Positions 12,421 through 24,600 of a DNA stretch of 64,000 nucleotides are shown here, piece after piece. The stretch lies in contig NC_049988.1 of NCBI RefSeq assembly GCF_000003815.2, positions 9,782,985 to 9,846,984 of the forward strand, given 5' to 3'. The DNA is from Branchiostoma floridae (lineage: Eukaryota; Chordata; Leptocardii; Amphioxiformes; Branchiostomatidae). The position numbers and the translations under genes were made by a program. Below the pieces are notes generated by a model, which did no database searches, was not told where the DNA came from, and worked only from the letters and a program-made list of their open reading frames with translations. Numbering within the stretch: position 1 is the first letter of the stretch; each line of letters begins with the position of its first letter.

Positions 12421-15090
12421 AATCAATGTAAAATCGTATTTGCAACATTACTCGTCTGTCGTTTTTTTTTTAATTCGCATAGGGGCGCCCTTGACACACT
12501 GAGAGAAGGTGCCAATTCCCCGGATCGTTACCAATATTATCAAAGGGAGTAGGGAAGAATGATTTGAAATAACTTTGATAGAAAGAAGTAACGTTTGCCT
12601 TGATATTGTTAAAATTCAGCAAGAGTCCGTAGGTCACTATCCTCCATTAAATTAGTGTTTGCAGTGTGGCTAAGGTGTTTGCAATTGTCGATTAATCAAT
12701 CAAAATGATCTTAATTTACAGGTGCAAAGACACAGACAAACCAAATTAGTTGTTCAAAGTATGAAAAAGACTCAGCAAAGGATATTGTAGCATTTTCTCA
12801 CAAGTTACGTAAGCGAGGCCCTCGTTTGCATGATTTATATCTAGTAATATCAAACTTCACTTACAGAATCATGATTATCACTAGCACTACAGAATTATAC
12901 CAGAAGCCAGTGCACACTCCTAGACTGGCTACACTCATTTACCAGCTTTTGGCTATTTGCTACTCTTATGGTCTTACCTCTGCTGCATACTTTTCCCTCA
13001 ATTCCATCCATCAGGAAAGGCCGACAACTGTTAGCGATTGGCTCTGAAGCGCTGCCTAGTGAAGAAAGGTGGTACTCCACCCTCGGTACAATCTACAGAT
13101 TCGGCAGAAAATGCACTCCTAGGCTCGATACTCTCCTTCATGATATCATCTTATTCCACCATTGATCTGCTTGGAGATTAGGGCTATTACTGGTCAATAT
13201 AGAAGCAGCACCCATTGAACAGAGATGGTATAGCAGTAAGAATCAATTTACCTATCCCATTACACGGTGTCTGGCTCACTGGGAAGATGTGTTGGGATTG
13301 GGAATATAACGAGATAAGTTTTATTTCAACTGCTACTCAGCGCTTCTTTTTGCTCTGCCACTTTCTTCCGTTAGGTGTCATGATTTCACCGCTTGTTAAG
13401 CAATACCAATCTAACCCCCTTGTTAATACATGTACTCTTGTTTTGGCCACCCTCCCACTCAGGGTTGACTACCGAATATCGTTAGCCATTGCCGCGATAG
13501 CTCAATTCAAAGGAATCCTAATTATACTAAGTCAAGCTGACACAAAATTGACACTACAATAGTCTCTTTTTTGGTTACAACTCTGCACTGAATATATCTT
13601 CATTGCCTTCAAGTGGGCTAATTGTACTGGGATGTAGGTATGGTATTCAAATTAGTCATATCTCACATGCAAGGTTTAGATACTCTTTTCAAGGATGCTA
13701 TTTCCTCTGTGGATATGGTGTATGCATGCAGATACTTTTCCATACTGTACACTAAGTGGTACTCAAAGGCTATTATTTAAAAAGGTATTATGGTATGCTA
13801 CGCCCTGGTATTGAGGTATGTAGACTCGCAAAACAAAAAAGACAAGAGAAAAAATAGGATTGTGAATTTTATTCCTGAAAAATCTGCTAAACTTCATTTT
13901 TGTTGAAGTGGTCCACCATCCCCTGTCATCTGCAGTTAGTGTTCCTGCCAGAAAGGCAAGGTCTCCACACATCCACAAGGAGTGCTGTTGACACACTGGA
14001 TGTACCTTTGCTGTAAAAGAGCTTTGATCTGATGCAAGGCAAACAATCAATGATAACCTATGCCAGTAAACTTTATATACATGTATCAGGTGATTGTCAG
14101 TCCAATACACAGCTACAACCTGTAAAGTAAGGGATAAAATGTACTGGTTATCTCTGGAAAAACAGATTTGTGTGGAAGGAAAGTTTGAACACTGGACTCA
14201 AAGTACCTCTCTGTGCTCCTCTGCTTGTTGTTTCTGAGACACTGTGAAGACACTATAAAAAACTGAGAAAAGGGAAAGCAGTTGCCTTATTGGTAGCATC
14301 TTGGGGTAAAAACTATGGCCATCATTGTATCAAACACAGCACAAACAAGGAGATGTTGTCTTTATGACTATCACCCTCCAAGCTGATCTTCTGACGGCAA
14401 AACCACAATTCAGAGCAAGACAGTGTCCATTGACCACCAGGACTCATGGACTTTGCCTTGGCCTATGGGATAACTTTGCCATCGGAGATCTGCTTGGAGT
14501 TAACCTCTAATCGCTACAGGGGTCCTTTAGAATCATCCATCACTAATAAACTCATCTATGGAAAAACAGTACCTTCAACACTTCCATTTTCGACTGAAAA
14601 ACTCTCATAGTTAGCTTCAAGCTTCAAGAATAGAAAAATATTGATACCGTCTTTAGTCTGTGTCCATCTTGCCCCTAAGTTGGATGTTGTCAGAAGGAAC
14701 TGTAGGGTGAAGAAGAGTCAACAAAGTTTTAAAACAGGTCTTGTAGGCCTGAAAAGATCTACAACATTTGCATTATCACATTACTGCAGCTTACAGATAC
14801 CAATCAGGTGCATTTGGCATAAAAGAGTATAAACTGTCACCTCTTTACAAGGTTACCATTATGAGAGATCTCCTTTGGAAACTGATGTGGTCTGACAGTG
14901 GACTCAGGATGTTGAATTACATACATGTATATCACTTTTATGGCAAATATGTCTAACGGTATTTTCATTGTATACTACACAGTAAAGAGCTTAATAGTCT
15001 TTTTTAAACTTGGAACTGTTTTCAATTTTCTTATGATGTAAACAAAGGAACCTTGCGATACTGTTTTACACCAACAATGTGTAACTGTAG
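12421..15090. other. intergenic, no gene recognised
   Basis: About 2.7 kb without convincing coding exons. The open frames at 13215-13562 (+) and 13763-14110 (-) have no recognisable domain, no splice partners and unbiased codon use. The stretch lies beyond the likely 3' end of TRA2. An unannotated non-coding RNA or diverged transposon cannot be excluded. Confidence 0.35.
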
Positions 15091-15177
15091 CCAGTATCTA
15101 TCCCTACTTAAGCTAGTCTGTTAGTTGTAGTGGATAGGTCTAACACACAGACTGGAGCTAACATAGGGATGGATACA
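15091..15177. repeat. small hairpin element
   Basis: An imperfect inverted repeat: the left arm at 15091-15124 (GTATCTATCCCTACTTAAGC, then AGTCTGTTAG) pairs with the right arm at 15140-15177 (CTAACACACAGACT, then ATAGGGATGGATAC). It would fold into a stem of about 33 bp. It is probably a remnant miniature transposon. Confidence 0.6.
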
Positions 15178-15473
15178 TGTATAACATAACCCACGAAAGC
15201 TAAAGTCATTTCAGTCTGGAAGGAGAAAGAAACTCTCCTGTTAGCAAAGGAAGGGCACAACAGATTTGACTTCATAAATAACCTGTGTTTCCCTCCATGT
15301 TAGCCTCTTCTCAGAAAACTCACTTTTTCAAGTTGGACAAAAAGTCCACAAAATATCTTGGAATTATTATGAAACTGTTGGAAACATCAAAAACATAATG
15401 TCATCAAGTGACTTGCAGAAAAATTAGACAAACTTTTCTTACATAAGAATCCTGCATAAGATTTGTAATCTCC

Positions 15474-15583
15474 TAGCCTGAGTACCATCCTACATAGCTG
15501 GCTCAATACTTTTGCTTGCTAACCACTGAGCAAACGAAAGTATTGAGCCAGTGGTCACTATGGAGGATGGTACTCAGGTTAGA
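15474..15583. mobile_element. 110-bp hairpin MITE with 7-bp target duplication
   Basis: The arms TAGCCTGAGTACCATCC and GGATGGTACTCAGGTTA are followed inward by TGGCTCAATACTTT and AAAGTATTGAGCCA, so nearly the whole element folds back on itself. It is flanked by AATCTCC on both sides (15467-15473 and 15584-15590), a likely 7-bp target-site duplication. A related hairpin lies at about 57505-57603 in a UGDH intron. There is no coding capacity. Confidence 0.7.
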
Positions 15584-15590
15584 AATCTCC

Positions 15591-16800
15591 AGCAGATTCA
15601 TAAACGTCTCCAGCAGATTCATTTGCTCTGTACAAACAAGTCAAATGTATTTTTTAAAATGCCTTTTTCATGAGAAGGAATTGCTTTTACTCTTGGTAGA
15701 TGTCCATACTGACGACAACAGCAACACAAGGATCATTTTCTGAGGGAAAAAGACAATGTTAAGCATTCAAAAGCATTCAACAAAGGCATCCAATCAAAAT
15801 CTCATCAGCCTACATTACAAGAGTTTTCTGAGAAATTAAGTGTTTTGTCTTGAGACAATTGCTGTGTGAATTACTGAAATCAAGTCAATAGTATTAGTGC
15901 TTACCTAGAATTACCTTACAAGGAAAGTCAGTCAAATTTCACATGGCTCTAACACGTGGACATATTTCTATGTTTGAAATTTGCTGCTTGCAAGAAAGTT
16001 TAAGTATGAAAATCTTTTTTCATTTAATAGCTTGATAACTGTGTGATAGTGGTAGCTGTCAGTAGTGTAATACATGCCTTTGTGGTAATCATGTATTCTC
16101 AATCTTTTTACAACACAGCTACAACTGCAGTGGTTAGCAAGGAAGTAACGGATCACAGATAAAATTGGGATGAAAATTTTTCTGACTTCTGTGCAAAGAT
16201 GAAATACCCACGAGCCAAGGAACATTTCACTTCTGTTGTCCTTCCATTTCTTAAAGGGTTAGGAAGACAGGAGGAGTGAAATGCTCAAGAAAACTGACTT
16301 TATGATAGTGTAACCAGTGCATGCAAAATAGATACTGCATACATGGCAAGGTTGAAGCAAGAAAAATGTTGGAAAGGAAGTGAAAAGACGTTATGCGTTA
16401 CCCGTCGCTACGACTCTTCCCCACTTTCCTCCATCTTCATTTGTTGGTCTTCTATTTTCTGTTCTTCTCAATTCTTCATCTACTTCCCTTTCCTTTCACA
16501 CCAACTTCTTTTACCGGGAAATGGAAGACTGGATTTTTGGGTTTTGCCCTACAGACAGCCACCTTTTTCAGCAGCTTCTTTCTTCTCTCTTGTGAGCAAG
16601 GCCACGAGGTCTACAACTTAGAGAAACACCCATTCTTCTCAACGCAATTTCTTCCTAGTGGGTATATGTCTTCCCCAATTTCTTGAGTCTTCACTTCAAG
16701 TTGGGCTTCTTCATTTTTCTTTCTTCTGTTTTTTCTTTCTTCATTCATCCACCTTTGTAAGTAAGAGGAAGACAAGACGTTAATATCATGTTTCATGGAA
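15591..16800. other. intergenic, CT-rich patch, no gene recognised
   Basis: No coding exon can be supported. Around 16400-16740 the + strand is rich in pyrimidines (TTCTTC and CTTTC runs), which produces three overlapping open frames of similar length by composition alone. Confidence 0.35.
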
Positions 16801-16807
16801 CCATTGC

Positions 16808-18657
16808 TTTATTTTACTGGGTACATGTTAGTAGTGTATACATGACCACAACATATGTTACAACTTGCCTTTCCACGCTTTTCAGAGTGTGATCAGCATT
16901 TCTATCAGCATGTGTGCCATGTATGGAACAAAACAAGCCAAATTGCAATAGGCAACATCCAGCTTCATTGTTTTTCTGGCCTTTTTGCTTTGCATGACAC
17001 AAAAGAACTTCAGAATCAGACATCTTGAATGAGAACTTTTTTTAGAAAACAAGTGATCGTTGACAGCTTATGGATTGAAACAATCAGACAATTAAAGAAT
17101 ACAAATTTGTCTGAGGAAACCAGGCAAAGGATCATGACACACAATTCTCTGACAGAAACACTGTCATTTACAATGGATAACTTGATTACAACAGAGTCAA
17201 CTATCTACAGTAGCTGCACAGTACTTCCTCTGCTCTAAGACTAGGAGTAGGTACCAGGTATTTGGACATATCGCAAAATTTTCATCGCCTATTGCATGCA
17301 TCTTCCAAAGTAGTGGCACTGAATTGTTCACGACAATTTTGACAAGGGACAAAAAGTGCTATTCATTTTGCTTTTGTTTTAATTCCAGCTACCTGGGAAT
17401 TTTAGAAGTGACACCTTGAAAACAACATACATTGCAAGTGCCAAAGGAATGGTATAGATATGTCCAAACCCTGGTATGACAGTTTCAACCCTTACATAAT
17501 TGGTTCTGTACTTTTATCAGTTAAAGCTACACTTTGCAGACTTTCCAGTAATGTTTCATTTGAATTGTAACTAAAATTTGGAAATCATTTCTGAGCGAAC
17601 AAATTTAAAACTGGAAACAGATTAACTAGACTAGCGGTACATTTACTCCCACCAACGTTTTCTAGAGTTGCAACAGTATTGTAGCTGGATGGAAATGTGG
17701 TAAGAAATATCTTGAAAGAAAGGCCATAAAATAAGCTACAAGAACCCATCTCAACAAGATAACAATTGGGACTATAGTAAGTGGTGCTCATATTTCCAGC
17801 AAGGCCCATCAACCTTCCATCTAAAGCCACATGTCGTTTTCTCTCTTTACACTTATGACATTGGGAAAACAGGGACAACTCTATCTCTGCATTTCATACA
17901 CACCAAACACTTGGCAACTGAAAAGAAATGCTTCCTCCAAACTCCTCTATCTTTATAAAAAAACAAGGTTAAAAATGGAATGTTCCTACCATACTAGTAA
18001 ATGTACAATGCCATTTTGGAATACTTTTTGCTTTTGCATGTTCCGTGAATGCCTAAGTTGTTACAATTCTTCACACTTTTTTTAAGCATCTACAGCAAAA
18101 AGCACTTGCATGACTCTTTCATATACCTGTAGCCAGTGTTTGCCCTAATGCCCAAACAAACACTCCTTGATAAAAATGTCTTTCTACAACCAGCATATTA
18201 ACAAATTGAAATTATACTGAACAATAACAAAAGATATTACACCTTCAATACTGACCAAAACAACCAACACTTTTGACCTTGTAATGTTAGTCTTTCAGGA
18301 TATTAAAAAAATTCTTTTGGCAATATCTTAAGCCCAGAAATTCAACTTTAGGTCACACAAATCTCTGGTCTAGAAATATACTGTAAGTTACAATTGAAGC
18401 TTGTATAGCAAATCACACATATGATCTTTATCAACTGTTTACAATTTTTTTTGCAAGGCTTGTGAGTGGGCATAAGAGGAAAACACTGACTAACAAACTG
18501 CACTGAACACTAATTCTAGCCCGTACATGTTTGTCTGACTGCCTCTGTATTTATCAACCACTGCACTTCTCCACCAAGACGTCATACAAATGTCACATGC
18601 TCAGAAAATGCCTCAAGTCTATTGCGACTGATTTTGCTTTTCAGCCTGATAACGTGT
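16808..18657 (-). terminator. TRA2 3' UTR with poly(A) signal
   Basis: The TRA2 stop codon ends at 18658. Reading on along the minus strand, the first clear AATAAA is at 16813-16808, giving a 3' UTR of about 1.85 kb. An ATTAAA variant near 17376 could give a shorter one. No coding exon interrupts the interval. Confidence 0.5.
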
Positions 18658-21600
18658 TTAGTAGCGACCTACAAACAAAACAAAGGAAACACAAGGGCAT
18701 CAATTAAAATATATCATTAGGCAATACCTGATAGAAGATGAAACTCTCAATCAAAGAAAAAAAGGTAATGATTTGATTCAGTGAAAGCACGTCATGTGGC
18801 CACTCATCATGCAGCTCTTATAGATACTTTAAATTCAGTTCACTTAATTTCATCGTAGAGGGGAAAGGAGTTTATTGCAGTTGAAACAATTCTGTACTGA
18901 AATGCATACTTCTGGAGTGGTGAATTTGCAGCGAAAAAATGAAAACATTGCAAACATTTCAAGATCAGCAGTACATATTCTTAGTGGATTGTTTTCCATC
19001 GCTGAAATCTAAGCGAGTAAAAATGTCTTTAAGTGTGTCTGGTGCATCTATCCTTTTGCCACTTTGCCAATTGAAGATAGCAAAATTTTCCGAAGTAGGT
19101 TTTTGTTGTTCTTCTCTTCATGATACAGAACTGCATGAAATGTTTCCACATTAGGAGGTGCTGAAGAGAAGAGATTTACACTTTGGAACTTGGAAGGACA
19201 GAGTGTAAAAGAAATTGATAAAGGAGACAGAAAAGGATAAAAAGGTAGCTAGATTTTACCCGTCGAAAGAAACTGAGAAAATTAAGGAAGAGCAAAAAAG
19301 CACACACGGAGGCGTCTATATTTACTTACGTGGTGAGCGCGAGTATGAGCGGGATCGTGAGCGAGAATAGTAGCGCCTGGAGCCACGGTAGGAATATGGC
19401 GACGGTGACCTCCGGTAGTAGTCCCGGTCACGATCACGGTCTCTGTAGCCACCGCCCCCGCCGCCACCACCGCCACGGTCGTAACGATCCCCGCGGTCGT
19501 ACCGATCCCCTCGATCCCCACGGTCACCTCGATCCCCGCGGTCACCCCGATCCCCACGGTCTCCGCGATCCCCACGGTCTCCGCGATCTCCCCCCGTGCT
19601 GTGGAGAAATGCCGTGTATCGGGAATTCTGTCATAGGACTATTGCTGAATTTGGATCCTACTCTGACAGCGCATCTAAACTGGCTTACTGTATGATATTC
19701 TCTGAGAGGACTACGTACAATGGCAAAATTTGGGGAACTCTGTCATAAGACTCTTTCTAAATTTGGATGCTCTTGTGACAATGCATGTCAACTTCACTGA
19801 GAGGACTACGTACGATGACAAAATTTGGGGAATTCTGTCATAAGACTCGGATTGCTAAATTTGGATGCTGTTGTGACAATGCATGTCAACTAGTTTTACT
19901 GTGTGATATTCACTGAGAGGACTATGTATGATGGCAAAATTTGGGGAATTCTGTCATAAGACTCGGATTGCAAAATTTGGATGCTGTTGTGACAATGCAT
20001 GTCAACTAGTTTTACTGTGTGATATTCACTGAGAGGACTATGTATGATGGCAAAATTTGGATATTACTGTGTGAATGTATTCACTGAGAGGGCTGTGCTA
20101 GATGATAAAATTTGGACATTATTGCGTGAATGTATTCACTGAGAATATTATGCTGGATGATATAATTTGGATATTACTATGTGAACATATTCAGTGGGAG
20201 GGCTAGATGACAAACTCTGGGCATTACTGTGTGAATTTATTCCCTGGAAGACTGCTAGGTGGTAAAATTTGGATATTTCTTTTAAAAATTAAAGCTGTCT
20301 TCTGCAACCTACTGCAACATTTATACCAAAATAGGAAAGATGATATGTCCTGACATTTTGCTCAGTAAATGACAATTGGTAAGGTTTGTGTACTAAATAT
20401 GTAATGTTTTGAAATGAATAGCTCACTTGGTAAACATTATTGATTCATCATTATAAATTTATACTTTTAGAATAAAATCATCTGACTCACAATTCTACAC
20501 AAACAGAATAGTTTGACACTTCGGAGAAATTTTTGTCACATAATAACTGCATTACTATTTTGATTTTTTTTCAGCTGTTTCTCTGAATTCTAAGAAAGAA
20601 TTTTAAGCGCAACTCTGTATAACATTTCCCGATACATGGCAGGCATTTGGTTAGTATCAAGAAAGACAACACAACACATATAAAACACAACATTTTCATA
20701 CCAACAATACTGCATTTGTTGATGAAGGTTAGACACAATACTGTATTCATCTATAATTCTTCACATTTCATGCAAACATCAATATTGTACAGTTGACAGT
20801 GATCAGAAAAAAATTAAAAACACAAGATTGGGCATTTTCACTGAGCTTTCACAATTTTACGATTACTCTACTCAAAATATACGACTTATTGTTCATCTAT
20901 ATCTAGAACTATTTTTTTACAATGCAAACTGCACCCATGATCAGAAAATTTGAAATGCTCACTACGTGGGTCGTCCCATGTAGATGCCTGGAGTAGGGGT
21001 GTGAGCCCTCTCTGTGATGGAATAGTCCACACGGATGCGGCGTCCATCCACCTCCATTCCATTGGTACGGTCCTTGGCCTACAATTAATTATAGTGAAGA
21101 CTTGCAACTTACATTTTCGCACATTGAATACTTAACGATTAAGGTGCACAAGAGAACTAGAGGTGATGAAGTGATCAGTCTTTGCATCCGTTTTGAGGCA
21201 ATTTTATCACTTTATTCTGAAAATTTGCAATAGTAATGAATAAATGATAAAATATCATAAAACTATTGAATAGGTTCTAACATACCTCGACTGCATCCTC
21301 AGTAGTTTGGAAGTACACAAAGGCAAATCCTCGAGACCGGCCGGTCTGAAACAGGACGAGCAACAAACTTATCATCATCTGCATGGACCTATGCAACACC
21401 TCTCGCTAATCATAACATTCAAACCGGTCATACTGTACTATAACTATTCATACATTCATATATAAGCTATTTGTCATCACAGTGTTCATCTTAAGGCAAT
21501 GTCTGGTATGCACTTTCAACGTGTGCCAGTCTTGCCACTAAAAAGGCTTGTAAATAAGTAACAAATACCATTTGTCCAATAGAAAAAAGGATTCAAAATG

Positions 21601-24600
21601 TACTTCCTCCATATCTTGAAAGCACATATGCCATTCTTAGTCTTACCACCAAAAAGGCCCGTTTAAAATCACATAAACACTTTCTAAAATAGGACAAATG
21701 AAATCCTAGACACCTTTTGGTCGTAGACAACTTGTACTTCTTGCAGTGGACCATAGCGGGAGAACACCTCCCGAAGATCCCGCTCTGAGGTGTACAGGCT
21801 TAGCCCAAACACACCCAGGCAGGCGCCGGTGGTCGGGTTTTCCTGTAGGGTTGCACAACTTCTGATTAGACTTAAGACGCAAAGGAAAATAGGTGATATT
21901 TTATTTGTAAACTAGGTGCAAACAAAACATAAATAGTTTTGTAAATAACTGTAAAATATAGTCCTTTGTTGCACTACACCAGTCATGAACTGTAATGAGG
22001 GGGGATACCAGTTAAGTCATGTTTGGGACAAGGCTCTTCTCACTGCAGCGCCACCTAGCAGTGGAAAGCAGAGGCACAGGTATTACAGTCCTAAGGAACA
22101 GAAACTACTGACAAGCCAACAGTGCAAAAAGAAGGGTATTATCCGAATCCATGGTTTTTTTCTGAACTTTTGAGTATTGCAGACTGCTGAGTCACACCCG
22201 ACACTACTGAAGAATGAATCAACAGCCATGAGGCTTTTCCCGTGGGACTCACCCTGCTGCCGACATGTCTGCGGCGGTTGGACATGGGGGATCGGCTGTG
22301 GCTGCGCCGGTAACGGCTGCCTCCATAGCTGCTTCCGTAGTAGCTGCTGCGTCGGGGGCTGTTCACATGGAAAACAAATAATTTTTACCTGTGGTACGAC
22401 TGAACATTACAACCTTAGCTAACCATTGGCATGGACTTATGGAAACTCGTATAGCAAACAGCAATACTTCAGTCAGAACGATGGAACCGAAAATGCAAAG
22501 AGTACTAACCTTCTGCTGCGAGACCTGTTGTGTCCAAAAACAGAAGACAAACAAGTTATAGATCATTCAATAGTAAGATTCGTGAACACGAAAATGAAAC
22601 GAAACATATTTCAAAACACCATTTGATATTTATCTTTTTTGTTGTTGAGAATATGACAAAATGTTACTTAACCAAGGCAAATAAATGATCCAATCACGGG
22701 TGCAATAAATTCCATAAGAGCTGTCAAAGAATGTCCCCTTTCTCAGTTTCTGACAGTGACTCTTAACTACAACAGTGACTATGGCTTCTTTGTTAAAGTA
22801 TAAGAAATGGCAGAAGCTAAGGTAACATGGCTTACCTATATCTCCTACGCGACCTTGACCTGGAGCGAGAACGACTGTAGCGCCGCCGGCGGTCGTACGA
22901 GCGTGAGCGAGAGCGGGATCGCGAGGCCCTGGAATGCTTGCGTGGGCTGGAATGGGTCACAGAGGAAAGAGAGGGATTTACAGCAATCCCAAAACACACA
23001 TACATTTACAAATATATATTGAAAGAAATTTCTCAAACTACTCTTACACAGATACTAGCAATAATAGTAATCCATGAGCTGCAAAAAAAAGACAATGATG
23101 TTTCAACAAACTGACTATATCAGTAATAGTACTAGTAATAGTAGTATAAAATCATACAGATACATACCTGTACCTAAATATAACTCCCCGCCTGACAGAT
23201 CTGTTGCGCATTACTATCAGTTATGCTGTCCTTTGGTGTCACTTTGGTCTCATTTAGTGTAGTATGAGACCATGAGGTTAGGAGATGAAAACTAAAACAT
23301 TTCATCTTTAAGTTTAAGATGGCTTGATTTTAACAATTCAAGTTTCAATGCAGCTGATTATATCCTTTGCTGAAGTTTTGTCTTTGTGGTAGTACTTATG
23401 CATCTTCATTCACAAATTAAGCAATATTTGGTGAAAATTACTATTGGTACAGTCAGTACTTCAGGTACTTCATCAGGTACTTCATTATCAAGTATTTTGG
23501 ACCTGTACCAAATCAATTTTTACAGTACAGTGCCAGTACACAGTGCTGGTGCGCATTGTTTCTTTGGTTCATCAAACAGTTTGTTCAATCTCACATCTTT
23601 ACGCAGATCTATCACAATCATCACCCACCTGGGAGACCTGGAGGCTGACCTGGACCGGGACCTGGAAGGAGATCGTGAGGCAGCGCGGGCTGAAGGAGAG
23701 CGGGAGTACGAGCGGTTGGATCCGCTGGGCGACCGAGATCGCGAGGCCGACCGGGATGCAGATCTTGGTGCAGATCCCTTAGATCGTCTCCCAGTGCTCT
23801 CCTGTACAAAATGACAAAAGCACATCAGAAAACTGACAAAGAGAGTCAGAAGCAGTCTGAGTCATCTACCTGCCAGGAAAAAGTGGACTCTGGTCAATAA
23901 AGAACAGCCTACAATAGTCATACTCATACTCATAGATTTGTCACTGACGACAGGTGAATTCTTTGTTTCTTAGACTTTAAAAAAATGTGAGCATTCTGAA
24001 AACAATACTTGGTTATTGCCACCCCTGTCAACACTTTGATCAGAAATTGTTTGTAACTGATTATAAACAATTAACTGCCTCATGCTTTTATGATTTCAGT
24101 GTTGAACTAAACTTACACTCCTTTAGAAGTCAATTGGAATAGATTCAAATCTAGTTGTACAATAACATGTATGACTAATGATGAATGAAAAACTGCCCAA
24201 CTACATCCATGCCTGGCTGCCTAATTAGACACAATGAACCATTGTATTGTCTAGAATACTGGATACTACTACTACTACTAGAACTAATACTTTTGTCTAG
24301 TACCAGCCATACTTTCGTGTGTAGCTGTGAGTATGTTGCCAACTATAGTACCTTGATTTCCTTTAATCACATATAATCCGAGGCATTTTGCTCAAATTTA
24401 CTACTGAGTTCAAGAATATTTTGTAGCATTCTAACTTCTAATACCCTCAGGGTTCTCCCCAGAATTTTTTAGTATAGTGGAGGGGCTGGCAAAAATAACC
24501 CACACCAACGCGCTGCACTTTCATGAAAATGGGTTCATTTTGCAATGACAGAGGGTGTCAAATACTACAAGTATAATATACTGTTGTTATTCCTTTGTTG

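Noticed and set aside
13215-14110. Two frames of 115 codons (13215-13562 + and 13763-14110 -)
   Set aside because: No recognisable domain, unremarkable codon use, no flanking acceptor/donor pair in phase.
16343-16686. Three overlapping plus-strand frames
   Set aside because: They arise from a pyrimidine-rich stretch without stops in several frames; no codon bias or splice sites.
19330-19695. 121-codon plus-strand frame rich in His, Pro and Arg
   Set aside because: It is the antisense of TRA2 exon 8 and its flank; composition comes from the GDR repeat on the other strand.
23386-23814. 142-codon plus-strand frame with [12 protein letters not shown]-type repeats
   Set aside because: Antisense of the TRA2 RS-domain exon 23801-23629; Arg/Ser codons give Asp/Glu/Arg on the other strand.
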